From the NCBI GenBank assembly GCA_015664885.1, contig DQPL01000009.1, forward strand, positions 1 through 64,000: a DNA stretch of 64,000 nucleotides, read 5' to 3'. Source of the stretch: Gemmatimonadota bacterium. Lineage in GTDB: Bacteria; Gemmatimonadota; Gemmatimonadetes; Longimicrobiales; Gaopeijiaceae. Below, in pieces: positions 17,587 through 26,038 of the stretch (position 1 is its first letter; every line of letters starts with the position of its first letter). The notes under the pieces were generated by a model. That model was not told the DNA's origin. It saw only the letters and a list, made by a program, of their open reading frames with translations, and made no database searches. The position numbers and the translations under genes are program-made.

Positions 17587-18611
17587 TCGTTGCCACCCTC
17601 GAGCGCTCGGATTTCACGGGTCTTGAGAGCCAGTTCGACGAGCAGCTCCTCCATCTCCGCTAGGTATGCGTCTTCTGCCAAGGCGTCACGCACCGCTCGC
17701 AACTGACTGATGCGCTCCTGGATCTCGACGCGCTCTTCGTAGAGGCGAACGAGCTCCGGATCGTCAGGGGTCTGAGCCGAAGTTCCTGCGGCTCCACCCA
17801 GTTGGAACGTCGCCGCGAGCAGGCCGTCCGGTCCCGTGAGTCCGGCATCGTGGCTTCCTTCGCCGTCGCCGTTGTCGTCCAGGATTGCGTGCTCCGTGAG
17901 GAGCTCGTTCTGCTCCTGGTACCGCCGCTCGACCTCTTGGCGGGCGTACAGAAACGCTTCGAGCAGGGAGATGCGCTCGTCGTGGTCCAAATCCGCACCG
18001 TCGTCTGTGAATGCCCCGACGAAGAACTCGGGGAACTCCGTCGCGTTGCGCTCACGGCCGGTGCGCGTCGCGGTGATGATGACCCGGTTGGGACCCGACA
18101 GCGGAGTGAGGAAGCCTCCGCTAGCGCTACCCGTGTGCACGAGCGCGATGGTTTGCGTCGGGAAGGGGATGAGGGCGGTCTGCAGGTCCGAAGGGGTGAG
18201 GTCGGGGCCTGAAATGTTGAACTGAGCTTCGTTGCGATCCGAGGTCCCGTGCCCAATCAGAACCAGGAGCAGGCGATCCATAGGCTGGGCGCGCGCACCC
18301 ACCTCGCCCAACACCCTAAAAAGGTTGGCGCGCGTCGACTTGTCCGCGATGACGTCGGGCGCGTCTTCCGGTCGCTCACCCAGATAGATCACATTTTCTG
18401 TGGGGATGCCGTGCCGCTCGGTGAGCGCGGCCTTCAAGGCGGCTGCCTGGTTGTGAAAGCGCTCCCGGTACTGGGCGCTGCCACCCAGTCCCACGACGAT
18501 GATCGCATGCGTCTCGCCCTGGGCTTGCAAACCCAGCGGAAACACGATGCCCGTGAGCAGCGCGGCGAGAAGAACGCGCGCGCCGGCGATGGGCACGCGA
18601 CCCTGGATCAC
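17583..18611 (-). CDS. C13/caspase-like (clan CD) protein lacking the catalytic Cys
   Basis: GTG at 18611 overlaps the stop of the upstream gene (GTGA), giving 342 residues. A signal-like helix (residues 8-30) precedes a legumain/caspase-like Rossmann core: HAIIVVGLGG, LLLVLIGHGT near residue 119 (catalytic His present), and TIALVHTGSASGGF near 155-165. In active clan CD peptidases the last strand ends in a catalytic Cys (ACxSG); here Ser or Ala occupies that place. A C-terminal coiled-coil follows (EERVEIQERISQLRAV). It is probably a non-catalytic scaffold or binding protein. An upstream in-frame start at 18641 is possible but less well placed. Confidence 0.75.
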   Translation of the reverse strand: MIQGRVPIAGARVLLAALLTGIVFPLGLQAQGETHAIIVVGLGGSAQYRERFHNQAAALKAALTERHGIPTENVIYLGERPEDAPDVIADKSTRANLFRVLGEVGARAQPMDRLLLVLIGHGTSDRNEAQFNISGPDLTPSDLQTALIPFPTQTIALVHTGSASGGFLTPLSGPNRVIITATRTGRERNATEFPEFFVGAFTDDGADLDHDERISLLEAFLYARQEVERRYQEQNELLTEHAILDDNGDGEGSHDAGLTGPDGLLAATFQLGGAAGTSAQTPDDPELVRLYEERVEIQERISQLRAVRDALAEDAYLAEMEELLVELALKTREIRALEGGNE

Positions 18612-20887
18612 ACCAGGCCCCTCAAGCGGCGGAAGCCCCACTCCGCGCCCATGAGTGTCAGCATCAGGAAGAAGAGGAACGGCATATCCCAGAGCGCCAT
18701 TTGCTCTACGAGCGTCACGCCCGCGCCCGTAATCCTGATGTCGTCGGGGAGCGACGCGACGTCCTCAGGAGTGTAAAACTGACCGCCCGTCTCATCGGCG
18801 ATACGGCGTAGCGTCTGCGTGTGCCGGTTCGCACCGAAGTATTCTTCGTCGCTGGCAGCGGTGTACAGATAGGTGCGGTCGGAGCCCAGCGTGTTCCCAT
18901 CTCGCTCAGCAGTGATTTCGACTTCGTACTCGCCGAGCTCGCTCGGCCGAAACTCGACCACGTATTCACCGTCACGCTCGACGGTCCACTCTACCGGAAC
19001 CTCCTCGATGAGCCCACTCGGGCTCGTGATGCGCGCAGTCACAGACGCATCGTTCACCTCGATGTACGTGGAATCACCGACCGTGGCGATGAGACGCACG
19101 CTCTCCCCAGGCTCCACCTGCTCCTGGTCCGTGACCACTTCGACGCTTTCTGGCACGCCGTCGATGAGCCACCGCAGAACCTGCTTCCAGAAGGTCTCGT
19201 GACTCTGATCTTCGAGCGCAGGTATCATCTGCCACAGCCAGGAGTCCTGCACCGTCATCGCTATGGACTTGCCCCGCCCGTACCGCTGGAAGGCCAGTAC
19301 CACCTGATCATCGGGCAAGTCGGGGCTGGTTCCGGTCAGTAGCGCGGTCGCTCCGAGCCTTACTTCCGAGATCGGGTTGACGATCGTGACGGGGGGGAGC
19401 GAATCCCAGCGTTCGCTCACGCCTTCGCCGTCCTCGCCGAGCTGAACCGCGGCATGCGCCAGCCCCGCGGGCGTCGGTTTCACAACGATCTCCGCGAAGA
19501 AGCCCTCTTCGCCACCGGCGGGCTCGCCCAGCACCACCGGCATCACCTCCTCGACCGGCGTGCCTGCCCAGCCGCCTTCAGCGAAAGCGCTGCGGCCACC
19601 GAGCATGAGCAGGCCGCCCCCCCGCTCGGACACGAAGTCGGCGATCATCTGAAGCTGGTCGTGAGCGAAGAATGAAGCCTCCACGCTTCCGATGATCAGC
19701 GAGCGATAGTGGTACAACTCTTCGCGGCTGGCGGGGAAGCCGAACTGCAGCTCGGTGCTGTCGCTGATCTCCAGGCGCAGGAATTTGCCTTCTGCGGTGC
19801 GTTGCAAGATCACGAGCTGGATATTCTCGTCGTCGGCTACGGCCCGGCGCATGAACTTCAGCTCGAAACGGGGCTCACCCTCCAGGTACAGGATCTTCTC
19901 CCGTTCCCCGCGCACTTCGATCTGGACCGTGCGAGCGTTGTTACGTTCGACGCGCTCCCCCGATTGAGGCGGGATGCGGAAGTGAATACGCCTGGGACCT
20001 TCGCCTTCCAGCTTCAGGCTGATGCGTGCGACGACCGGCTCTCCGTCCGGGCCCAGGTCGACTGTTTCCTCAGCCAGGATCTTCAAGTCGTCTTCAACGA
20101 TGATCGGCACGGTCCTCCGTCCCAGCCCGATCTGCGTCACGACGACGTCCACGACGAGTGCAGAGCCCTCGAGCACGGATCGCGGTATCTCGACCCGCCC
20201 CATCTCGATGTCGGGGGCAACTACTTCTTCGCCGAGTCCCACCGTGAAAACTGGGACGCCGGCCGCCTGGAGCGGGACCAAGGACTCGGTCAGGGGCCGG
20301 TCGGAGTTGTGCGCGCCGTCGGTGATCAGGATGAGGCCCGACAGCGGCACGCCCGACAGCTCCTCGCGCGCGGCGTCGAGTGCGCCACCGAGGTCGGTGT
20401 GTGTGCCGTCGAACGTCAGGTCACCGGGCCCGTCGATGCGGCTCGCGACGTCGGAAAAGCGGAAGAAGCGAAGCACGAAGCGATCGGACAGAGCGGTGAG
20501 CAGCTCGCTCTCGTCCGGCGTGAACGCATCCTGCAAGAAGGACGTGCGGGGGGTGCCTGACTCATCCAGCAGCAGCATGCTCTGGGAGTCGTCGATGAGC
20601 ACGCCGACGAAGTTCTGCTGCGGCACCACCGTCGAAAGAATGAGTGCCGGCTGCAGGAGACAGAAGACGAGCAGCGCGAACAGCGCGACGCGCAGCCCGG
20701 CCATGATCCCGCGATCGAAGACCGTGCTCTTGGCTCGGGCGACGGTGTAGCTCGCCACGGCGGCGGCCCCGACCACTCCCGCCGCGATCAGCCACATGCG
20801 GACGGTGCCCGGTGCAGCGAACGTGAAGTCTCCCTGCTCGAACACGAGGGGTCGGTACTTGAAAAAGAATTCGAAGATGCGGTCCAT
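18608..20887 (-). CDS. VWA-domain membrane protein with glutamine-amidotransferase-like region
   Basis: The 759-residue protein has two N-terminal helices (residues 30-50 and 62-85) and a VWA domain with MIDAS motif DDSQSM near residue 97 and LILITDGAHN. An Ig-like segment and an amidotransferase-like domain (GGGLLMLGGRSAF...GWAGTP) follow, then a beta-sandwich region and a C-terminal helix (MALWDMPFLFFLMLTLMG). This resembles large BatA/BatB-related proteins that accompany MoxR/DUF58 pairs. It is the second gene of the operon and is coupled to the C13-like gene by a four-base overlap. Confidence 0.85.
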   Translation of the reverse strand: MDRIFEFFFKYRPLVFEQGDFTFAAPGTVRMWLIAAGVVGAAAVASYTVARAKSTVFDRGIMAGLRVALFALLVFCLLQPALILSTVVPQQNFVGVLIDDSQSMLLLDESGTPRTSFLQDAFTPDESELLTALSDRFVLRFFRFSDVASRIDGPGDLTFDGTHTDLGGALDAAREELSGVPLSGLILITDGAHNSDRPLTESLVPLQAAGVPVFTVGLGEEVVAPDIEMGRVEIPRSVLEGSALVVDVVVTQIGLGRRTVPIIVEDDLKILAEETVDLGPDGEPVVARISLKLEGEGPRRIHFRIPPQSGERVERNNARTVQIEVRGEREKILYLEGEPRFELKFMRRAVADDENIQLVILQRTAEGKFLRLEISDSTELQFGFPASREELYHYRSLIIGSVEASFFAHDQLQMIADFVSERGGGLLMLGGRSAFAEGGWAGTPVEEVMPVVLGEPAGGEEGFFAEIVVKPTPAGLAHAAVQLGEDGEGVSERWDSLPPVTIVNPISEVRLGATALLTGTSPDLPDDQVVLAFQRYGRGKSIAMTVQDSWLWQMIPALEDQSHETFWKQVLRWLIDGVPESVEVVTDQEQVEPGESVRLIATVGDSTYIEVNDASVTARITSPSGLIEEVPVEWTVERDGEYVVEFRPSELGEYEVEITAERDGNTLGSDRTYLYTAASDEEYFGANRHTQTLRRIADETGGQFYTPEDVASLPDDIRITGAGVTLVEQMALWDMPFLFFLMLTLMGAEWGFRRLRGLV

Positions 20888-20906
20888 CGTGGTCGTCCCG
20901 AGGTTT

Positions 20907-21782
20907 CTAGTGGCTCATCGCGTAGACGATCATGTTTGCGCCCATTTCGTAGGCGTACGTCGAATACTGGAGAGGGTATGAAGGATCCTCGGCCCACTCC
21001 CAGGCATCTCCCAGATCCGTGTTGAAGTTGATGATGACCATGAGTCGGCCTTCATCGTCGTACATGCCCTTGACCTCGGGCTCGCAGCCCCAGCACTCAG
21101 CGGTGGATCCGCGGCGAGTGAAGCCGATGGCCGGCACCTGCTTGACCTCTTCGATATCGTAGTACGCGGAGTAGATCTTGTGGTCGAGCCTGATATCGAC
21201 GATGGGCCTTTCCGGGTAGACGCGGCGCATGTTGTACTCGAACACGTTCCATTCCCGCATGCCCCAGAAGTCGTCGACGATCAGAAAGCCACCCGCGTCG
21301 AGAAAACGGCGGAGCCCTGCGACCTCGGAGTCGGTCATGTCCATGTAGCCGGGCTCGACCATGTAGATGACCGGGAAGCGCCGGAGCACCGGGTCCGCCA
21401 GGCTGACTGCGTTCTCCCAGTCGTGCGCGTCGAGGCGCACGAGTCGCTTGAGCACGAATAGGAACTGCCGATCGCCCTTCGGGAAGTCGGTGGCCCAACT
21501 ACCGCCGCGGCCCCAACCGCCACGCCCGTAGCCAGAGTACGCGGCCCGCGTCCAATAGAATGGCCAGCGACCCGAAGCCTCCGAAGGGTCCATGCGTGGC
21601 CCGCGCGCGCCTGAGGCGGTTGGGCGCTGGACCTGCGGCGCCTGCTGGGCCATGAGCTCTGACCCCGGTGAGACGAACTGCGTGGGCTCTTCCAGCGCGT
21701 CAGCGAGCGGCTCGCACGCCCCGACGGACAGGGAGACGGCGAAAACGGCCAGCGTTGAGCTGGCTTTGCAAGTGAGCCTCAT
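20907..21782 (-). CDS. DUF4159 domain lipoprotein (paralogue 2), first gene of the operon
   Basis: A 291-residue protein with signal sequence and lipobox VGAC near residue 23, predicting a lipid-anchored periplasmic protein. The DUF4159 core follows: WTRAAYSGYG, a Gly/Arg linker, WATDFPKGDRQFLFVL, GGFLIVDDFWG, and the end NMIVYAMSH. It shares layout with the protein encoded at 14177-14980 but carries a lipobox instead of a cleavable signal. It opens the nine-gene operon, and the VWA gene begins 19 bases downstream. Confidence 0.87.
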   Translation of the reverse strand: MRLTCKASSTLAVFAVSLSVGACEPLADALEEPTQFVSPGSELMAQQAPQVQRPTASGARGPRMDPSEASGRWPFYWTRAAYSGYGRGGWGRGGSWATDFPKGDRQFLFVLKRLVRLDAHDWENAVSLADPVLRRFPVIYMVEPGYMDMTDSEVAGLRRFLDAGGFLIVDDFWGMREWNVFEYNMRRVYPERPIVDIRLDHKIYSAYYDIEEVKQVPAIGFTRRGSTAECWGCEPEVKGMYDDEGRLMVIINFNTDLGDAWEWAEDPSYPLQYSTYAYEMGANMIVYAMSH

Positions 21783-21824
21783 CGGCAGTGTTTTCTGGAT
21801 TGTCAGGCGCGGCGAGTTTCTTTC

Positions 21825-21899
21825 CTACGACCCCTCAAGGGGAAGGTTCCTGACCGCTCCTAGCCGACACACCCCGCGACGATGCCGCTGAACGATCAA
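21825..21899 (-). CDS. Candidate 24-codon leader ORF with near-perfect Shine-Dalgarno
   Basis: On the minus strand AAGGAGGT (21906-21913) is the strongest ribosome-binding sequence in this intergenic region. It stands six bases before a TTG that opens a 24-codon frame ending in TAG at 21825. The frame ends about 40 bases before the DUF4159 start. A short CCCCTTGAGGGG palindrome (21831-21842) lies near its end. It may be a leader peptide controlling the operon, or an accidental match. Confidence 0.3.
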   Translation of the reverse strand: MIVQRHRRGVCRLGAVRNLPLEGS

Positions 21900-21969
21900 A
21901 TCTGAACCTCCTTCCCTATCGTGACGTAAGGGCCTGTCACAACGCGCGCAAACATGATGCCTTGTAGAC

Positions 21970-22353
21970 ATGCCTCATAAGAAGCCACTTACGGTCGCCA
22001 CGCGGAACGCTACGCTCCGAGATTTCGCGATCTTCCAGGTCAAGTTGCTGCTCGACGGCGCGATAGACTTGTTCGCCTTTTGGGTGTCCATCGGCGCGAT
22101 CGCCATCGATGTCATCGCCGGGCGTGGCAAGCGCCCCCGACTCTTTTATTCGGTCGTGCGTATGAGTGAGCGCTTCGACAAGTGGATCAATCTGCACGGT
22201 GTAATCGAGCGGATGGACTAGGCCGAGTCCGAGGACGGGCTGTTCGGTGTGAGCGACCCGGAGGACGACAACCTGGTCACCAAGATCGAAAAGCTCGTGC
22301 AGAAGGCGCAGAATCCGAGAGGGCAGGTGAGGCCCCCAGGCGAGCCGCTTTAG
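21970..22353 (+). pseudogene. Small conserved-looking protein of unknown function, interrupted by an amber codon
   Basis: An ATG at 21970 opens an 83-codon frame ending in TAG at 22219-22221 (IERMD-stop). The same frame continues for 43 more codons with clearly protein-like content (AESEDGLFGVSDPEDDN, KIEKLVQKAQNP) to a second TAG at 22351. The full product would be 127 residues, with a central hydrophobic segment (DLFAFWVSIGAIAIDVIAG). Family not recognised. Either the gene is broken, the amber is read through, or the base is wrong. Confidence 0.6.
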
Positions 22354-22395
22354 CACGACGCCGGCGAGCTCTTCTAGGATCGCGCGCCTCCCCCG

Positions 22396-23046
22396 GTGCT
22401 CATCAAGATCTGCTGCATCCAAAACGACACCGAGGTCGAGATGGCAGCCGCAGCAGGTGCGACTCACGTGGGACTGGTGGCGGCCATGCCGAGCGGCCCC
22501 GGCCCCATCGCCGCCGACCGCATCGCAGAGATTGTCGGCGCGGTGCCAACGGGAGTCACCGCTGTTCTACTGACGGCACACACCGACGCCGACTCGATTA
22601 TCGGACATGCGCGAACGACCGGAGTCACGGCCGTCCAGATCGTCGGGGAGGTGCCTGCCGACGTTCGCCTCTCGATCAAGGCCGCCGCCGGGTCCATCGA
22701 CATCCTCCAAGTCGTGCACGTTGGTGGGCCTGAGGCGCTCGAGCAGGCCCAGCCCGCGGCGGTCGGTTCGGATTTCGTGCTGCTCGACTCCGGTCGACCA
22801 TCCGCCCTGGTCCCAGAACTCGGTGGGACCGGCCGTACGCACGACTGGGCAGTCAGCGCCCAAATCGTCTCGCGCCTCGACGTTCCGGTCTTCCTGGCCG
22901 GTGGCCTCGGGCCCGAGAATGTCGCGGAGGCCATTCGCACGGTGCGACAGGCAGGTGTCGATCTGTGCTCAGGAATACGGGACCCGGCGGGGTAACTCAT
23001 GAGCGCCCCACTGTCCGCCTTCGTAGAAGCGGTGCGTCGAGCCTAG
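22396..23046 (+). pseudogene. trpF: Phosphoribosylanthranilate isomerase-like protein with premature stop near the C-terminus
   Basis: From GTG at 22396 the frame shows the TrpF barrel features: LIKICCIQ (catalytic Cys region), THVGLV, FVLLDSG (catalytic Asp), VFLAGGLGPENVAEAI, and GVDLCSGIRDP. The frame ends at TAA (22993-22995), yet the same frame continues LMSAPLSAFVEAVRRA to TAG at 23044, which is the usual last helix of TrpF (about 216 residues in total). A single base change from AAA (Lys) would explain the stop. Loss of the last helix may or may not abolish activity. No other trp gene is nearby, so the reaction is inferred from fold motifs only. Confidence 0.7.
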
Positions 23047-23154
23047 GGAGCCTCCGAAGCGGGCACCCTTGCGCGGACGCGTGCTAACGAACAATCCCTT
23101 TCCCGGGTCTTTCATGCTGGTAAGGCAGTTTTCGCTACGGGACAGGAGTCCTCC

Positions 23155-23580
23155 ATGAAGTATGGTACAGTCTTGGCCGCGTTCGTCGCGGCAGCGGCTC
23201 TCTCCGCGGCCCCGGTCGCGGCCCAGAGTCTCACGGGAACGTGGGAGCTCACGCAGGAGACACAGCGTGGCCAACGGACCTCGACGCTCGCACTAGTGCA
23301 GAGCGGCGGCTCGCTCACAGGTACGCTCACGCTCACGCTCGGTGGTCGACGCGGTGGTGGTGGCGGTGGCGGTGGCACCAGAGAGTTCGACATCGAGGAC
23401 GGAGCGGTCGACGGGAACAGCTTCAGCTTCAGCATGACGCTGAGCTTCGGAGACAACTCCTTCACCCAGGAGTACTCGGGCACGTTCGACGGCGACTCCA
23501 TGGAGGGTCAGATCGCTGGCGGCGGTCGCGGCGGTCGCGGCGGTGGTCCTCGGCCATTTACCGGCAAGCGCGGCGGCTGA
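23155..23580 (+). CDS. Small secreted Gly-rich protein
   Basis: This 141-residue protein has a clear signal peptide (VLAAFVAAAALSAAPVAAQ) and then alternating beta strands (LTGTWELTQET, STLALVQSGGSLTGTLTLTLGG). There are two Gly-rich runs, at about 60-73 and at the C-terminus. The strand pattern resembles lipocalin-like extracytoplasmic proteins of the phylum, but no function can be named. The ATG is preceded by AGGAG. Confidence 0.75.
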   Translation: MKYGTVLAAFVAAAALSAAPVAAQSLTGTWELTQETQRGQRTSTLALVQSGGSLTGTLTLTLGGRRGGGGGGGGTREFDIEDGAVDGNSFSFSMTLSFGDNSFTQEYSGTFDGDSMEGQIAGGGRGGRGGGPRPFTGKRGG

Positions 23581-23715
23581 CGCCTAAGCGAGGGGTGGGG
23601 TGACGCGACCTCAAGTCGAGTCACCCGCTGTTCTCGATTTGCCCGTCGGCAGGTCCCCTCACGATCTTGGTAGCCCCCCCTCATCTGATTGACGTCGTAT
23701 TTGTGGAGGAAGACC

Positions 23716-26031
23716 ATGCGGTTTCCCGCCGCCCTTTTCTTTGCGCTCGTCGTCGTGGCTGCACCGGCCACGGCTCAGGACACGAGGCGCCAGCTCACCG
23801 CGGATGACTATGCGCGCTCCGAACGACTTCTGAGCCGTTACACCGATCCGCTCGTCTTCGGCGCGTCGGTGACGCCGCACTGGCTCGCGGACGGACGCTT
23901 TTGGTATGAGCGTCGCGTGCCTGAAGGAACCGAGTTCATACTCGTCGATCCCGATTCGAGGACCCGTGAACCGGCGTTCGATCACTCGAGACTCGCCACG
24001 GCGCTTACCGCCGCGACCGGCCGCTCCGGCATGTCGCCGACGACACTTCCGATCGAAGGCCTGGCCTTCGCACCTGGTGAGCTGACCGTCGAGTTGAGGC
24101 GTGCCGGTCGCTATCGCTGTACGACGGATCCGTACCGCTGCCGCTCGGTGGGTTCCCCTCCGATGCCAGGCGCTTCACGCCTTCTGGTGGCCTCGCCCGA
24201 TGGCCGCCTGGAAGCGTTCCGTCGCGATCACAACCTGTGGGTGCGAAGCGTAGCGACGGGTGAGGAGACCCGCCTGACGACCGATGGCCGCGAGGACTTC
24301 GGATATGCCACCGACAACGCAGGATGGACTAGGAGCGACGCGGCAGTCGTGAAGTGGTCCCCCGACTCGCGCAAGATTGCGACCTTCCGGCACGACGCGC
24401 GTGGCGTCGGAATGATGTACTTGGTGAATACGCAGGTTGGCCATCCCGAACTGAGCGCGTGGAAATATCCGTTGCCCGAGGACTCGGTGATCTTCCGCAT
24501 TTCGAGAATCGTGATCGACCTGGACCGGCCCGAGGCCGACCGCATCGTTCGCTTCGACATGCTCCCGGACCAACACCGCTCGACGTGCAGCGATCACATC
24601 AGGTGTGGCCGTAGCTTCGGCGACGTCGAATGGTCGGCGGACAGCGAGACACTCGCCTTCGTATCCAGTTCGCGGGACCACAAGAGTGCCCACGTACGCC
24701 TCGCAAACATCTCAACCGGTCGAGTTACGGACCTCTTCGAGGAGGTCGAGTCGACCTTCTTCGAGTCGAACGGCTGGCGGTATCTCTCGCAGTCGAACGA
24801 GATCCTCTGGTTCAGCCAGCGCGCCAACTGGGGCCACCTCTACCTCTACGACGCGCGCACCGGTGCCCTCGAGAGCCAGGTCACCACGGGCGACTGGAAC
24901 GTGCTGGACATCATCGAAGTCGACGAGTCATCACGCACCGTCACGGTGCGCGGCAACGAGCGCGAGCACGGTGACCCCTACTTCCAATACTTCTATGAGA
25001 TCGACCTCGACGATGGAGAGGTCACACTGCTGACGCCCGACAGCGCGAACCATACCGCCTCGTTCTCACCGCACGGCGACTACCTCGTCGACACGTACTC
25101 GACACCCGTGGTGCTCCCTGTAACGGTGCTACGCGACCGCGGTGGCCGCACGCTCATGACGCTCGAGCAGGCGGACATTTCGGGATTGGTAGACTCGGGT
25201 TGGCAGCCGCCCATGCCGTTCAGCGTGAAGGCTCGAGATGGCGCGACAGACCTGTACGGCCTCCTCTTCCGTCCGCAGGACTTCGACGAGGATGCCGAGT
25301 ATCCGGTGGTGAACTATCTGTACCCGGGTCCGCAGAGCGGCAGCGTGGGAAGCCGCAGCTTTCGGGCGTCGCACCGCGACCTGCAATCGATTGCCGAGCT
25401 TGGCTTCGTAGTCATCGAGCTCGACGCGATGGGAACGCCAGGGCGCTCGAAAGAATTTCACGAGACGTACTACGGCAACATGGGTGACAACGGACTGCCC
25501 GATCAGATCGCCGGGATCCGGCAACTAGCTGAGCGCTATTCGTGGATCGATGTCGATAACGTCGGGATCTTCGGCCATTCCGGAGGCGGGTTTGCTGCTG
25601 CCGCCGCTATCATGCGCTACCCGGACTTCTACAGCGTGGCGGTATCGCAGGCGGGCAACCACGACAACCGCAACTACGAGGACGACTGGGGTGAGAAGTG
25701 GCAGGGCTTGCTGGAGGTCAACCCGGATGGGACTAGCAACTACGACAATCAAGCCAATCAGTTGCTCGCGGAGAATCTGGAGGGTAAGCTGCTCATCGCT
25801 CACGGCACGATGGACTCGAACGTGCCGCCCTCGAACACGATGCTCGTCGTTGACGCGCTCATCGGCGCCAACAAGGATTTCGATCTGATCTTGATGCCGA
25901 ACCGCAGCCACGGCTTCGGAAACGAGCCGTATATGATGCGACGCCGCTGGGACTATTTCGTGCGCCACCTGCTGGGCGCCGAACCCCCCAAGGGGTATGA
26001 GATCGGCCAGCTTCCGCCCCCGATCGGCTGA
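23716..26031 (+). CDS. Secreted S9 family (DPP-IV-like) serine peptidase
   Basis: The ATG at 23716 follows GGAGG and begins a signal peptide (FPAALFFALVVVAAPATAQ), giving 771 residues. The N-terminal two thirds form a DPP-IV-type beta-propeller (DGRFWYERRVPEG, SPDGRLEAFRRDHNLWVRS). The C-terminal alpha/beta hydrolase has nucleophile GHSGGG (Ser near 621), Asp in HGTMDSNVP (near 699) and His in NRSHGF (near 731). This triad is typical of prolyl-dipeptidase-like exopeptidases acting on peptides outside the cytoplasm. An upstream in-frame start at 23689 would extend before the signal peptide and is rejected. Confidence 0.93.
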   Translation: MRFPAALFFALVVVAAPATAQDTRRQLTADDYARSERLLSRYTDPLVFGASVTPHWLADGRFWYERRVPEGTEFILVDPDSRTREPAFDHSRLATALTAATGRSGMSPTTLPIEGLAFAPGELTVELRRAGRYRCTTDPYRCRSVGSPPMPGASRLLVASPDGRLEAFRRDHNLWVRSVATGEETRLTTDGREDFGYATDNAGWTRSDAAVVKWSPDSRKIATFRHDARGVGMMYLVNTQVGHPELSAWKYPLPEDSVIFRISRIVIDLDRPEADRIVRFDMLPDQHRSTCSDHIRCGRSFGDVEWSADSETLAFVSSSRDHKSAHVRLANISTGRVTDLFEEVESTFFESNGWRYLSQSNEILWFSQRANWGHLYLYDARTGALESQVTTGDWNVLDIIEVDESSRTVTVRGNEREHGDPYFQYFYEIDLDDGEVTLLTPDSANHTASFSPHGDYLVDTYSTPVVLPVTVLRDRGGRTLMTLEQADISGLVDSGWQPPMPFSVKARDGATDLYGLLFRPQDFDEDAEYPVVNYLYPGPQSGSVGSRSFRASHRDLQSIAELGFVVIELDAMGTPGRSKEFHETYYGNMGDNGLPDQIAGIRQLAERYSWIDVDNVGIFGHSGGGFAAAAAIMRYPDFYSVAVSQAGNHDNRNYEDDWGEKWQGLLEVNPDGTSNYDNQANQLLAENLEGKLLIAHGTMDSNVPPSNTMLVVDALIGANKDFDLILMPNRSHGFGNEPYMMRRRWDYFVRHLLGAEPPKGYEIGQLPPPIG

Positions 26032-26038
26032 GAGTCCC

